Source: an uncultured Bacillota bacterium (lineage in GTDB: Bacteria > Bacillota > Clostridia > Christensenellales > Borkfalkiaceae). Taken from it: a stretch of 64,000 nucleotides of DNA. Location of the stretch: contig CASFTB010000001.1 in NCBI GenBank assembly GCA_949297575.1, positions 7,666 through 71,665 on the forward strand. The letters are read 5' to 3'. The number at the start of each line of letters is the position of its first letter. Position 1 is the first letter of the stretch. The notes under the pieces are model-generated. The model was not told where the DNA came from. It saw nothing but the letters and a program-made list of their open reading frames with translations, and searched no databases. Below, one piece after another: positions 1 through 8,148 of the stretch. The translations under genes and the position numbers were made by a program.

Positions 1-23
1 GGGCGCGGGCCCCCGCTTCGTTT

Positions 24-203
24 TCAGCGGAACGAGTTGGTCGTTTCGTCGTATGTATAGCCGATGGCTGCGAGCGCCTCGCGGATCTTTGCCTCGTCCT
101 CGCCCAGGTCGTCGCACAGGGCGGCGAGGGAGGGGTAGGCGTCGCGCAGCTTCATGTTGACGACGCTCAGAAGCATCGCGGGGTCTTCGGGCAGGGTGCG
201 CAC
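24..203 (-). CDS. DUF4250 domain protein
   Basis: A 59-residue protein that matches the small DUF4250 family of Clostridia; its function is unknown. It has the family's typical run (LPEDPAMLLSVVNMKLRD near the N-terminus, then a CDDL segment and an IGYTYDE end). The start is a GTG at 201-203, preceded by a clear AAAGGAGG site six bases upstream. No in-frame ATG gives the full family length. It lies 14 bases downstream of the ABC permease gene on the same strand and probably shares its transcript. Whether it is functionally linked to the transporter is unknown. Confidence 0.8.
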   Translation of the reverse strand: MRTLPEDPAMLLSVVNMKLRDAYPSLAALCDDLGEDEAKIREALAAIGYTYDETTNSFR

Positions 204-217
204 GGGGGATACCTCCT

Positions 218-1030
218 TTATTGGTCTTTTCTGCGGTATGTTCTGCGCAGCTTCGCTGCGGTGAGCAGCACGAACAGCGCGGTCAGCGCGGCGAGCGCCA
301 GCAGGGAGAAGAGGGGAGAGAGATCGTACAGCGGGCGGGAGAAGAAGGGCGTCCATTCGTTCAGCCCGCAGACGGCGCCGAACACCGCCGTGCCCCACGC
401 CGCGGGGGTGACGTACTTGATCAGCCCCGCCGCGCCGTCCAGCTGGATGAGGCTGTCGCAGAACACCACCTGCATGATGATGAGCAGCAGCACGGGCAGG
501 ATGGCGCTCTCCTGCTTTTTGAGCAGGGCGGAGAGGAACAGCCCGATCGCCGTCATGGCGAGGTTGGTCAGAATCATCGCCGCGGGGCACAGGAAGTACC
601 CCGCCGCGTCCGGGAAGGCGAAGTCGACCAGCAGCAGGCTGCCGCAGAACAGCAGCGCGCTCTGCGCCGCCCCGCACGCCGCCAGAACGGTGAATTTGGA
701 GAGCACGTAGGCGGTCGTATCCAGCCCGCCGAACACCTCTCTGCCGAGCACTTCGCGCTCCTTGCAGATTTCGCGGTAGCTGTTGAGGATGCCCGAAAGC
801 GCCGCCATCACGACCAGCATGAACAGGACGACGTTCGCCTGCGTCAGGCTCTTGTTCACGAAGGCAGAGCCGTCCGCCGCGAGCAGCAGCACGACGAGCA
901 TCACGGGCGCCTGCAGCAGGATGGGCAGCAGCGTGCCGGGGCAGGTAAACACCTGCCTGAAATATCTGCGCGTCAGCACGCGGTAGTGCTGTGCGTTCAT
1001 GCGCGGCGTGCGCCGCTTAAACCGTTTCAT
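218..1030 (-). CDS. ABC-2 type transporter permease
   Basis: A 270-residue integral membrane protein with about six hydrophobic segments, typical of the ABC2_membrane permease domain. The first is around residues 30-55 and others lie from about 75 to the C-terminal end. The start is the ATG at 1028-1030 (MKRFKRRTP), behind an AGGAGG site and overlapping the end of the FHA-ABC ATPase gene by 14 bases, so the two are translationally coupled. In many Firmicutes the FHA, ATPase and ABC2 membrane domains form one polypeptide. Here the membrane half is a separate protein that presumably pairs with the upstream ATPase. The substrate is unknown. Confidence 0.82.
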   Translation of the reverse strand: MKRFKRRTPRMNAQHYRVLTRRYFRQVFTCPGTLLPILLQAPVMLVVLLLAADGSAFVNKSLTQANVVLFMLVVMAALSGILNSYREICKEREVLGREVFGGLDTTAYVLSKFTVLAACGAAQSALLFCGSLLLVDFAFPDAAGYFLCPAAMILTNLAMTAIGLFLSALLKKQESAILPVLLLIIMQVVFCDSLIQLDGAAGLIKYVTPAAWGTAVFGAVCGLNEWTPFFSRPLYDLSPLFSLLALAALTALFVLLTAAKLRRTYRRKDQ

Positions 1031-2579
1031 CGCCCGCCTCCTTCCGCTTCGTGCCCGCAGGCAGCGCCTTGGGCACCCTTTCCCAGGCGGCGGGCTTTTG
1101 TTCTTCCTCCTCGGGCGGCAGGATGCACCCCGCGCCGTATGCGGCGCAGAATGCCGCATACGTCTCGCGGTATTGCTCGCTGCGGCGGTACTTTTTTGCG
1201 AACGCCTCGCTCGCTTCCTCCTCCGCGAGCATGGCGAAGATGCGCGAATAGGCCCTGCGGTTGAACCAGCGGAAGGCGCCCGCAGCCTCCCCGTAATAGC
1301 ACAGCCGCCCGCCCCGCCCGAGGAAGGCGACGCGGTCGCATTTGTCCAGGTTTTCCATCGCGTGCGTCACGATGACGATGGTGCGCCCCTTTTTGGAGAG
1401 ATCCGCCAAAAGCTCCATCATCTCCAGGTCGAGGTCGGGCGAGAGCCCGCTCGTCGGCTCGTCTAAAAAGATGACCTTCGGGTCGGACATCAGCTCCATG
1501 GCGATGGAAACGCGCTTTCTCTGCCCGCCCGAGAGGGCGCTGATGCGCAGGTGTTCCTTGCCCTGTAATTTCACGTCCGCGACGGCCGCCGCCACGCGCG
1601 CCTTCGTCTCCTCTTTTGTCAGGTCTGCCCGCGTGCGCAGCAGCGCCGTGTATCCGAGCGCCCGCTCCACCGTCAGATCGTCGTGCAGGATGTCCTTTTG
1701 CGGCACGTAACCGATCACGCCGCGGTACGAGCCGATGTTTTCGTAATAGTCGTTGGTGTCGTAGTAGATCTTTCCCTCCGTCGCGGGGCGCATGCCGTTG
1801 ATGCAGTCGAGCAGGGTGCTCTTGCCCGCGCCGCTGCCGCCGACGATGGCGACGAACTCCCCCGCCTCGATGCGGAAGGAGACGTCCGTCACGAGAGAGA
1901 CCTTCCCCCGCGCGCTGCGGTCATAGACGCGCTTGCACACGCCCGCCGCGTCGATCTGTATGCCGCCCGCCGACGTCGAAAAGAGCAGGCGGTTGCGGTA
2001 GAACACGTATGCCGCCCCGGGGATGGAGATGCGGTCGTAGTCGCACAGCTTCGCCCGCTTTACCTTGCGGTTGTTCACGTACGTCCCGCGCAGGCTGCGC
2101 GCGTCCTCGATGAAGCAGTCTTTTCCGTCGAACACGATGAAAAAGTGCCGCGGCGAGACCTGCGGGCTGGCGGCGCGTATGTCGCACCCCTTGTCGCTGC
2201 CCACCGTCGTCACCGTCTTTTTGGAGAGGTCATAGGCAGAGCCTTCCTGCCGGCGGTCGATCTGTTTCACGGCCGAAACGCGCGCGACCTCCTCCCCGTC
2301 GCACTTCACGAGGAGGAGGGTGCCGTCCATCTTCACGCGCGGCTTTCTGAACGGTTTGCCGTTCAGGAGGGGGCGGCAGCGGCTGTCCGCGCCCGAAAGG
2401 TCGCACACGTACCACGCGCCGCCGCTCCGTTCGAAGCGCAGCTGCAGCGGCTGCAGGGCGGCGTTTTTCACGGCGATGTCCGCCGTGCGCTTCGCGCCCA
2501 GCGTGAACTGCTCCCGCCCGCCGCTGTCGAAAAAGCGGAACAGCTCGCCCTCCTGTATTTTCAGTACGATGTTTTTCAA
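1017..2579 (-). CDS. FHA domain ABC transporter ATP-binding protein
   Basis: A 520-residue protein with an FHA phosphopeptide-binding domain at about 123-196 (SPRHF, then a GTYVNN loop), preceded by a possible second degenerate FHA at 1-100. An ABC ATPase follows at about 210-440: Walker A GGSGAGKS at 247-254, signature LSGGQ at 349-353 and Walker B VIFLDEP at 369-375. A long charged tail follows. It should energise the overlapping downstream permease, and the FHA domain suggests control by Ser/Thr phosphorylation. Translation starts at a TTG (2577-2579) behind GGAGGG. The promoter at 2600-2629 gives a leader of only about 15 bases. The substrate cannot be told. Confidence 0.85.
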   Translation of the reverse strand: MKNIVLKIQEGELFRFFDSGGREQFTLGAKRTADIAVKNAALQPLQLRFERSGGAWYVCDLSGADSRCRPLLNGKPFRKPRVKMDGTLLLVKCDGEEVARVSAVKQIDRRQEGSAYDLSKKTVTTVGSDKGCDIRAASPQVSPRHFFIVFDGKDCFIEDARSLRGTYVNNRKVKRAKLCDYDRISIPGAAYVFYRNRLLFSTSAGGIQIDAAGVCKRVYDRSARGKVSLVTDVSFRIEAGEFVAIVGGSGAGKSTLLDCINGMRPATEGKIYYDTNDYYENIGSYRGVIGYVPQKDILHDDLTVERALGYTALLRTRADLTKEETKARVAAAVADVKLQGKEHLRISALSGGQRKRVSIAMELMSDPKVIFLDEPTSGLSPDLDLEMMELLADLSKKGRTIVIVTHAMENLDKCDRVAFLGRGGRLCYYGEAAGAFRWFNRRAYSRIFAMLAEEEASEAFAKKYRRSEQYRETYAAFCAAYGAGCILPPEEEEQKPAAWERVPKALPAGTKRKEAGDETV

Positions 2580-2599
2580 AAGAAGCCCTCCGTCCGTCT

Positions 2600-2629
2600 A
2601 TTATAGCACGGAAGGGCGGGCGCGGTCAA
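2600..2629 (-). promoter_or_regulatory. sigma-A promoter of FHA-ABC operon
   Basis: On the minus strand, TTGACC (plus 2624-2629) and TATAAT (plus 2600-2605) are separated by 18 bases. Transcription would start near 2593, directly in front of the GGAGGG ribosome site of the TTG-started ATPase gene. Confidence 0.7.
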
Positions 2630-2717
2630 ACGCCTGCCTTTTGCCGCGGGTGAAATTTTCCGCGCGGCGGCGCGCAAAAATTCCTGCGGAAAAGCGCGCT
2701 GCCGCCCCCGTTTTTGC

Positions 2718-2745
2718 TTGACGTGCGCGCGTGCGGGAGTATAAT
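2718..2745 (+). promoter_or_regulatory. sigma-A promoter of SLC13 carrier
   Basis: TTGACG at 2718-2723 and TATAAT at 2740-2745 with a 16-base spacer, 29 bases before the ATG at 2774. It is divergent from the promoter of the FHA-ABC operon. Confidence 0.8.
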
Positions 2746-2773
2746 AGAGGGGATCGCTTTACGGAGAGAGAGA

Positions 2774-3985
2774 ATGGAAGAGAGAGAAAACGCCTCCCCC
2801 TCGGCGGAAGGGGAAGGGGCGGGCGGGGCGCACCCCGCGGATATACATATTTCAAAGGGGAGGCGCGCCGCGCTCGCGGTGGGGCACTTTTTCAAGAGCA
2901 GCGTGGTGCTCATCGTCGCGCTCGTCGCGGCGGGCGTCACCTGCTTTTTCGTGCCGGTCGACGAGGAGTACCTCGGGTACTTCGATCTGCAGACGCTCAC
3001 CTGCCTGTTCTGCACCCTCGCCGTGGTCGCAGCCTTCAAGGATATCCGCTTTTTCGAATGGCTGGCAGACGTCATCGTGCGCCGCTTCCGCAACATGCGC
3101 AACATCGTGCTCGCCCTCGTGTTCGTCACCTATTTCGGGTCGATGATCATGGCCAACGACATGGCGCTCATCACCTTCCTGCCGCTCGGCTACTTTGCGC
3201 TCGAATCGTGCGGGAACAAAAAGCTGACGGCGTTCACCTTCATCATGCAAAACATCGCCGCCAACCTCGGCGGCATGCTCACCCCCTTCGGCAACCCGCA
3301 GAATCTGTACCTGTATTCCTATTATTCGATGGGCGCGGGGGAGTTTTTCGCCATCATGGCGCTGCCCTTTGCCGTCGCCTTCGTGCTCATCCTCGCCGTC
3401 TGCCTGTTCGTAAAGCCGGACGGCGCGCAGGTCATAACGCGCGCGCGCAAGGCGCCCTCCGCGTGGCGTTCGGCGGCGTACGGCGCGCTGTTCGTGCTTT
3501 CCGTGCTCATCGTGTTCGACGTCTTCCCTTATTATTGGGGGCTTCTGGCGGTCGCGGCGGCGCTCCTTCTGCTCGATTTCCGCTCGCTGCTGCGCGTCGA
3601 TTACGGCCTGCTGCTCACCTTCTGCGCCTTTTTCGTCTTTTCGGGGAACATGGCGCGCATCCCCGCCGTGCAGCAGTTCTTGGGCGGCCTGATCGCCCTC
3701 GACCCGCTCGCCTTCGGCGTGCTGGCCTGCCAGTTCATCTCCAACGTGCCCTCGGCGGTGCTCCTGTCACGCTTCACGGCAGACTACGCTTCTCTGCTCG
3801 TCGCCGTCAACATCGGCGGGCTGGGCACGCCCATCGCCTCGCTGGCCAGCCTCATCACCCTCAACACCTACCGCCGCGTCTGCCCGGGCGAGACGAAGAA
3901 GTACATCGGCAAATTCCTGCTCATCAATTTCGCCTTCCTCGCCGTGCTTTTGGGCACGGGTTATCTGAACGCGCTGCTCGTGTAG
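2774..3985 (+). CDS. SLC13/CitMHS-type anion permease
   Basis: A 403-residue polytopic membrane protein with about ten hydrophobic helices. The block near residue 175 (LGGMLTPFGNPQNLYLY) and the second half-repeat with SNVPSAVLL and GGLGTPIASL near 330-360 resemble the two re-entrant motifs of the SLC13/CitMHS/ArsB superfamily. It probably transports a dicarboxylate or another small anion across the cytoplasmic membrane. The N-terminal 35 residues are hydrophilic and acidic, which is unusual. The ATG at 2774 follows an A/G-rich site; a longer reading frame starts upstream but lies inside the promoter. The substrate is not deducible. Confidence 0.8.
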   Translation: MEERENASPSAEGEGAGGAHPADIHISKGRRAALAVGHFFKSSVVLIVALVAAGVTCFFVPVDEEYLGYFDLQTLTCLFCTLAVVAAFKDIRFFEWLADVIVRRFRNMRNIVLALVFVTYFGSMIMANDMALITFLPLGYFALESCGNKKLTAFTFIMQNIAANLGGMLTPFGNPQNLYLYSYYSMGAGEFFAIMALPFAVAFVLILAVCLFVKPDGAQVITRARKAPSAWRSAAYGALFVLSVLIVFDVFPYYWGLLAVAAALLLLDFRSLLRVDYGLLLTFCAFFVFSGNMARIPAVQQFLGGLIALDPLAFGVLACQFISNVPSAVLLSRFTADYASLLVAVNIGGLGTPIASLASLITLNTYRRVCPGETKKYIGKFLLINFAFLAVLLGTGYLNALLV

Positions 3986-4016
3986 GGCGGAGGGCGCCGC
4001 CCCTCCCTCACGGCAG

Positions 4017-4053
4017 AAAAAAAGCCATCCCGCAGCCTGCGGGATGGCTTTTT
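4017..4053. terminator. bidirectional intrinsic terminator
   Basis: A 13-bp stem (4023-4035 with 4037-4049) flanked by an A-run on the left and a T-run on the right, between the convergent SLC13 gene and rpsR. It can stop transcription in both directions. Confidence 0.85.
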
Positions 4054-4062
4054 GGTCGTCTG

Positions 4063-4311
4063 TTACTCGCCTTTGAAGGGGAGAAGGGCCACGATGCGCG
4101 CCTTTTTGATGGCGTTTGAAAGCTCGCGCTGGTGCATCGCGCAAGTGCCCGTCATGCGGCGGGGAAGGATCTTGCCGCCCTCGGTGATGTACTTTTTGAG
4201 GCGGTTGACGTCCTTATAATCGATGACTTCCACTTTTTCCTGGCAGAAGGCGCAAACCTTCCTGCGGGAAGTCCTCTTCATGGGTTTCCTTGCGGGTCTG
4301 TTCTCTTCCAT
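4063..4311 (-). CDS. rpsR: 30S ribosomal protein S18
   Basis: An 82-residue S18 with the conserved core ([13 protein letters not shown], then [15 protein letters not shown] and a [11 protein letters not shown] stretch). A CAFC pair plus later Cys and His suggest a zinc-binding (C+) form of S18. The start is ATG at 4309-4311 behind AAGGAG; a TTG two codons upstream is less likely. It is the last gene of the rpsF-ssb-rpsR unit but is separated from ssb by about 550 bases of structured repeats. It ends just before a bidirectional terminator. Confidence 0.96.
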   Translation of the reverse strand: MEENRPARKPMKRTSRRKVCAFCQEKVEVIDYKDVNRLKKYITEGGKILPRRMTGTCAMHQRELSNAIKKARIVALLPFKGE

Positions 4312-4338
4312 GATCAATCTCCTTAATTTATTTCACGA

Positions 4339-4480
4339 AAACCTCGGCGAGCTGACGCCTGCGGTGTTCCGTGATGGGAAGGGAAAACCTGCCACTCCTG
4401 CGGAGATGGCGTTTTTCCCCTCTTTGCGGCATCTTTGGGGCACGCATTTTGATAAATGCCGCAAATCCACCCCTTTCCGA
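4339..4480 (+). repeat. AGCTGA-loop structured element, copy A
   Basis: Three consecutive hairpins. Hairpin I (4341-4365) has an AGCTGA loop at 4350-4355. Hairpin II is GGGAAAAC 4381-4388 with GTTTTTCCC 4411-4419. Hairpin III is a perfect 10-bp stem (4423-4432 with 4456-4465) with GGGGCACGC at 4437-4445. The tail is ACCCCTTTCC. The order, loop and tail match copies B and D, although the stems have different sequences. It faces copy B across 4481-4705. The AT-rich stretch between them carries smaller hairpins (for example CAAAAC/GTTTTG near 4503-4517) and no gene. Confidence 0.75.
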
Positions 4481-4705
4481 TGAGCCGAAAGCTTAAAACA
4501 AAACTACGTTTTGTTTGCTTTTTTCACAATTTATGCGATTGCAAGCACGCAGAAATTGTGAAAAGTACGGCAAATATGGGGTGCGCTTATTGAAAATTGC
4601 GATTTTCAAACGCGCAGTCATTTATAAAAAATATTATTTAAACTCTCGCGCAAGCAAAATCGCAATTTTGCGCTGGCGCACACGATTTGCTGTGAAGCTC
4701 TTGCA

Positions 4706-4863
4706 GGAAAGGTGAAGCCGCGCGATTATATAAAATGTGTGCCCTTAAACATCGCGCGGCGAGGAAAACCTCCGCTGTCCCGAGCAAAGCGAGGGCAGTG
4801 GGGTTGTCCTCAAAATCGTAGAAATTTGTTTTATCAGCTTAAAACAAATTTCACGAGTTGATT
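4706..4863 (-). repeat. AGCTGA-loop structured element, copy B
   Basis: Read on the minus strand it begins right after the ssb stop codon. Hairpin I has a perfect 12-bp stem (4822-4833 with 4840-4851) and an AGCTGA loop. Hairpin II is closed by GAGGACAACC/GGTTTTCCTC (4761-4770 with 4802-4811) with an inner CCGCTGTCCC stem. Hairpin III is a 10-bp stem (4717-4726 with 4751-4760) with GGGCACAC in the loop. The tail is TTCACCTTTCC. Hairpin II is nearly identical to that of copy D 43 kb away, while stems I and III differ but stay paired. It separates ssb from rpsR. Confidence 0.8.
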
Positions 4864-5283
4864 TTAGAACGGTATATCCGAATCGTCGTCGAACGCTTCG
4901 AGTGCGGGCTTCTTGCGCGGGGCTGCGGGTGCGGCGAAGTCGTCGTCCGCGCTGCCTGCGTTGCTGCCCTTGGGGGTCAGGAACTCCACGTCGTCGGCGA
5001 TGACGTCCACGAACGTGCGCCGCTGGCCGTTGTTGTCCTCATAGTTGCGGATCTGGATGGAGCCGACCACGGCGACCTTGTTGCCCTTCTTCGTGTAGCG
5101 CGCCACCGTCTCTGCGAGGTTGCGCCATGCCGTCACGTTGAAGAAGTCCGTCTGGCGTTCGCCGTCTCCCGAGGCAAACCTGCGGTTGACTGCGATGGCG
5201 AAGCGGCAGACGGGCACGCCGCTGTTGGTCTCCGAAAGCTCGGGGTCGCGGGTGAGGTTGCCGATCAAAAATACTTTGTTCAT
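4864..5283 (-). CDS. ssb: single-stranded DNA-binding protein
   Basis: A 139-residue SSB. It has an N-terminal OB fold (MNKVFLIGNLTRDPEL, FFNVTAWRNLAE, KGNKVAVVGSI), a low-complexity linker and the acidic tail ending DDDSDIPF that docks replication and repair partners. It coats single-stranded DNA as a tetramer in the cytoplasm. A very strong AAGGAGG site precedes the ATG. It sits 12 bases after rpsF in the conserved rpsF-ssb-rpsR order, driven by the promoter at 5652-5680. Confidence 0.97.
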   Translation of the reverse strand: MNKVFLIGNLTRDPELSETNSGVPVCRFAIAVNRRFASGDGERQTDFFNVTAWRNLAETVARYTKKGNKVAVVGSIQIRNYEDNNGQRRTFVDVIADDVEFLTPKGSNAGSADDDFAAPAAPRKKPALEAFDDDSDIPF

Positions 5284-5295
5284 GCTCTCCCTCCT

Positions 5296-5577
5296 TTACG
5301 CGGCCTTCGTGATCATTCTGCGCATGACGCCGTCGGTAATGCCGGCGATGCGGTCGAGTTCCTTGATGATGCTTCCGTCCGCTTCGAAGGTCATGAGAAC
5401 GTAAAAGGCGTCGTTCTTGTAGTTGATGGGATAAGCGAGCTTTTTAACGCCCCACTTGTCCGTGGAAACTACCGTGCCGCCCAGGTTCTTCACGGTCTCT
5501 TCGAACTTTGCGATGAGCGCTTCGCGCGCTTCTTCGGCGATGGAAGAGTCGATCAGGTACAGCATCTCGTATTTCAT
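5296..5577 (-). CDS. rpsF: 30S ribosomal protein S6
   Basis: A 93-residue S6 with the family start MKYEMLYLIDSS and the conserved KLAYPINYKNDAFYV segment. S6 binds 16S rRNA next to S18 in the 30S platform, in keeping with the shared operon. The ATG at 5575-5577 follows a GGGAGGTG site; the upstream in-frame Met would add an arginine-rich leader that S6 proteins lack. It is the first gene of the rpsF-ssb-(repeats)-rpsR unit. Confidence 0.96.
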   Translation of the reverse strand: MKYEMLYLIDSSIAEEAREALIAKFEETVKNLGGTVVSTDKWGVKKLAYPINYKNDAFYVLMTFEADGSIIKELDRIAGITDGVMRRMITKAA

Positions 5578-5651
5578 ACTTTCACCTCCCGGTCTTATTC
5601 GGCGCACCCTTCGGGCGCGCAAGGGTCTTGCGCAATTTTTGCGCATATGTT

Positions 5652-5680
5652 ATTTTACCTCATTTCGGGGCGCAAGTCAA
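5652..5680 (-). promoter_or_regulatory. sigma-A promoter of rpsF-ssb-rpsR
   Basis: Minus-strand TTGACT (plus 5675-5680), 17-base spacer, TAAAAT (plus 5652-5657). Transcription would start about 70 bases before the rpsF ATG. Confidence 0.75.
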
Positions 5681-5797
5681 CCGTTTTTCACCGCGTGAGG
5701 GGATACTCTTTTCGCAGAGAGGAAAAAAGGCGCGCGCTCGCGCGGAAGGGGCGGGCGGGGGCGCCCCGCCCGCCGTGCGGGCCCCTCCCGCGCCGGC

Positions 5798-5834
5798 ACA
5801 AAAAAAGAGGCCCCGCGGGGATCCCCGCGGGGCC
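5798..5834 (-). terminator. terminator of the leu operon
   Basis: A 26-base perfect palindrome (5809-5834) of 13-bp arms made almost wholly of G and C, followed on the minus strand by CTCTTTTTTT. It lies 20 bases after the leuB stop. Confidence 0.9.
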
Positions 5835-5855
5835 GGTCTTCTCTTGCAGAAACGG

Positions 5856-6938
5856 TCAGATGCGCTCGACGATGAGCTTTGTCATCTCGCTGCCCTTGAC
5901 GAGAGACTTGCCCTCGCTCATGATGTCCGCGGTGCGCCAGCCTTCGTCCAGCACCTTGTTCACCGCCTCTTCCACCGCCTTCGCCTCCTCGGTCAGGTCG
6001 AAGGAGTCGCGCAGCATCATCGCCGCGGAGAGGATGGTCGCGATGGGGTTGGCGATGTCCTTGCCCGCGATGTCGGGCGCGGAGCCGTGGATGGGCTCGT
6101 ACAGGCCGCGCTTGGTCGCGCCGAGGGAGGAGGAGGCGAGCATGCCGATGGAGCCGGTGATCTGCGCCGCCTCGTCGGAGAGGATGTCGCCGAAGATGTT
6201 GGAGGTGAGCACCACGTCGAACTGCGCGGGGTTTTTCACCAGCTGCATGGCGGTGTTGTCGACCAGCATGTCGGTCAGCTCCACGTCGGGGTAGTCTTTG
6301 GCGACCTCGTGCACGACTTCCCTCCACAGGCGGGAGGATTCGAGCACGTTCGCCTTGTCGATGGACGTGACGTGTTTTCTGCGCTTTCTCGCCAGCTCGA
6401 AGGCGATCTTCGCGATGCGGGTGACCTCCTCGACGCTGTACTTTTCGGTGTCATAGGCGAATTCGCCGCCCTCGCCGACGCCCCTGCCGCGCTCGCCGAA
6501 GTAGATGCCGCCGATCAGCTCGCGCACGACCACGAGGTCGATGCCCTTCTCGGCGATGTCCTTGCGCAGGGGGCAGGCTCCCGCGAGCGCGGGAAACAGC
6601 TTTGCGGGGCGCAGGTTGGAATACAGCCCCAGCGCCGAGCGGATCTTCAGAAGGCCCGCCTCGGGGCGCAGGTGCCCGGGCAGTTTTTCGATGCGCTTGT
6701 CGCCCACCGCGCCGCCCACCGCGCCCAGAAGGACGCTGTCGGAAGCCAGGCAGCGGTCGATGGTGTATTGGGGCAGGGGCTCGCCCGTCTCTTCGATGGC
6801 GCACACGCCCATCAGCAGGTGTTCGAATTCGAACTCGTGGCCGAACTTTTCGCCCACTTTTTTGAGGACGGCGATGGCGCCGTCCGTGATCTCGGGGCCG
6901 ATGCCGTCGCCCGCGAGCACTGCGATGTGTTTTTTCAT
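5856..6938 (-). CDS. leuB: 3-isopropylmalate dehydrogenase
   Basis: A 360-residue LeuB. It oxidises and decarboxylates 3-isopropylmalate to 2-ketoisocaproate with NAD. Visible hallmarks are the GDGIGPEI start, LLGAVGG and [23 protein letters not shown] (substrate arginines), [17 protein letters not shown], and the metal-binding stretch with DMLVDN and [12 protein letters not shown]. The ATG at 6936-6938 follows GAGGT. It is last in leuC-leuD-unknown-leuB and closed by a strong terminator. In an organism with citramalate synthase it may also act on 3-methylmalate for isoleucine. Confidence 0.96.
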   Translation of the reverse strand: MKKHIAVLAGDGIGPEITDGAIAVLKKVGEKFGHEFEFEHLLMGVCAIEETGEPLPQYTIDRCLASDSVLLGAVGGAVGDKRIEKLPGHLRPEAGLLKIRSALGLYSNLRPAKLFPALAGACPLRKDIAEKGIDLVVVRELIGGIYFGERGRGVGEGGEFAYDTEKYSVEEVTRIAKIAFELARKRRKHVTSIDKANVLESSRLWREVVHEVAKDYPDVELTDMLVDNTAMQLVKNPAQFDVVLTSNIFGDILSDEAAQITGSIGMLASSSLGATKRGLYEPIHGSAPDIAGKDIANPIATILSAAMMLRDSFDLTEEAKAVEEAVNKVLDEGWRTADIMSEGKSLVKGSEMTKLIVERI

Positions 6939-6978
6939 TGTATTTACCTCTCTGTGTGGTTCGCACACGTCAAATTTT

Positions 6979-7557
6979 TTATTCGTCCGCAAAGAGCGGC
7001 GCATGTGCGGCGAAGATGCCGCAGCGGTCGAAAACGGCGCGGTATTCCGCATACGTCCCGCGCCAAAGCACGCATGTCTTGTTTTGCAGCGCCGCGAGGT
7101 CGGCAGGGCATACGGCGGGGAAGACGAACGTCTTTGCGCTGCCGAGCGTGCGCGCCCGTATGTCTTTGGCGGCGTCGCTCCGCGCCGACCGCTGCTCGCG
7201 GGTGTACCGCTCGGGCAGGGGAGGGAGCGCCGCGCTCTCGCGCAGGTATGCCGCCGCCTGTTCGGGAGATGCGGCGCAGAAGGTCACGCACAGCCCCCCG
7301 CCGACGATCGCCGCGGGGCAGTCGGGGGATGCCGCCAGCGCGTAAAAGCGCCGGGTGTATCTGATCCAGCCGCCCGCGAGCAGCCCGCAAAAGAGCAGCG
7401 CGAACGCCGCAACGCCCGTCAGCACCGCGCCGATAGGGAAGGGCGCCGCCAGCCAGCCGGCGAGCGCCGCGCCCGCGAACACAAGAAAAACGATCGCGCA
7501 CAGCGCGCAGACCATGTTCCGCTCCGCGCGCAGGGTGTACTTTTTGAACTTTTTCAT
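6979..7557 (-). CDS. unknown membrane protein in leu operon
   Basis: A 192-residue protein that I do not recognise. The first 25 residues are basic, then two hydrophobic helices (about 14-36 and 41-65) are followed by a soluble domain of about 125 residues with several cysteines. The topology suggests a membrane-anchored cytoplasmic or extracellular C-terminal domain. It sits between leuD and leuB, a place normally empty in leuCDB operons, with short gaps on both sides (40 and 82 bases) and a GGAGGG site before the ATG at 7555-7557. The location suggests co-transcription with leucine synthesis but proves no role. Confidence 0.65.
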   Translation of the reverse strand: MKKFKKYTLRAERNMVCALCAIVFLVFAGAALAGWLAAPFPIGAVLTGVAAFALLFCGLLAGGWIRYTRRFYALAASPDCPAAIVGGGLCVTFCAASPEQAAAYLRESAALPPLPERYTREQRSARSDAAKDIRARTLGSAKTFVFPAVCPADLAALQNKTCVLWRGTYAEYRAVFDRCGIFAAHAPLFADE

Positions 7558-7639
7558 TGCCGCACCCTCCTCGTTTGCTGCCGAAAGGGATGAGAGCCCC
7601 CGCCCGCCGTGCCGCGACGGACGGTGCATCCGCGGCGCT

Positions 7640-8128
7640 TTACTTGCCCGCCTTGATGGAGGCGATGAGGCCGCCCTTGTCGATGATGTTCTGGATAAAT
7701 TCGGGGAAAGGTTCGGCCTGGAATTTCTGCCCCGTCGTCTCGTTGACGATCTCGCCCTTCGAAAGGTCGCAGGACACGACGTCGCCCGCCTTGATGTTCT
7801 TCACCGCCTCGGGGCATTCGAGAATGGGCAGCCCGATGTTGATGGAGTTGCGGTAGAAGATGCGCGCGAACGAATTGGCGATGACCAGCGAAATGCCGCT
7901 CGCCTTGATGGCGATGGGCGCGTGCTCGCGCGAGGAGCCGCAGCCGAAGTTGTCTTCCGCCACGATGATGTCGCCCTTTTTCACCTTTTTGACGAACTCT
8001 TTGTCGATGTCCTCCATGCAGTGGGAGGCGAGCTCCGCCTCGGAGGTCGTGTTGAGGTAGCGCGCGGGGATGATGACGTCGGTATCCACGTCGCTCTTAT
8101 ATCTGAAAACAGTTCCACGTACTTGCAT
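7640..8128 (-). CDS. leuD: 3-isopropylmalate dehydratase small subunit
   Basis: A 162-residue LeuD of the short type found with ~420-residue LeuC. It has the swivelling-domain motifs [13 protein letters not shown] near the N-terminus and [11 protein letters not shown], which forms part of the substrate pocket. Together with LeuC it isomerises 2-isopropylmalate to 3-isopropylmalate, and in the citramalate route (R)-citramalate to 3-methylmalate. It lies 20 bases downstream of leuC; the ATG at 8126-8128 follows GAGGTGA. Confidence 0.95.
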   Translation of the reverse strand: MQVRGTVFRYKSDVDTDVIIPARYLNTTSEAELASHCMEDIDKEFVKKVKKGDIIVAEDNFGCGSSREHAPIAIKASGISLVIANSFARIFYRNSINIGLPILECPEAVKNIKAGDVVSCDLSKGEIVNETTGQKFQAEPFPEFIQNIIDKGGLIASIKAGK

Positions 8129-8148
8129 TTTTAGTCACCTCTGTCGAA

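Noticed and set aside
4515-4715. A 66-codon plus-strand frame between rpsR and ssb
   Set aside because: No ribosome site, AT-rich with repeated hairpins, and it runs into copy B of the repeat.
4858-7364. Very long open frames opposite rpsF, ssb and leuB
   Set aside because: High GC content leaves few stops. The translations are arginine- and histidine-rich shadows of the real genes on the other strand.
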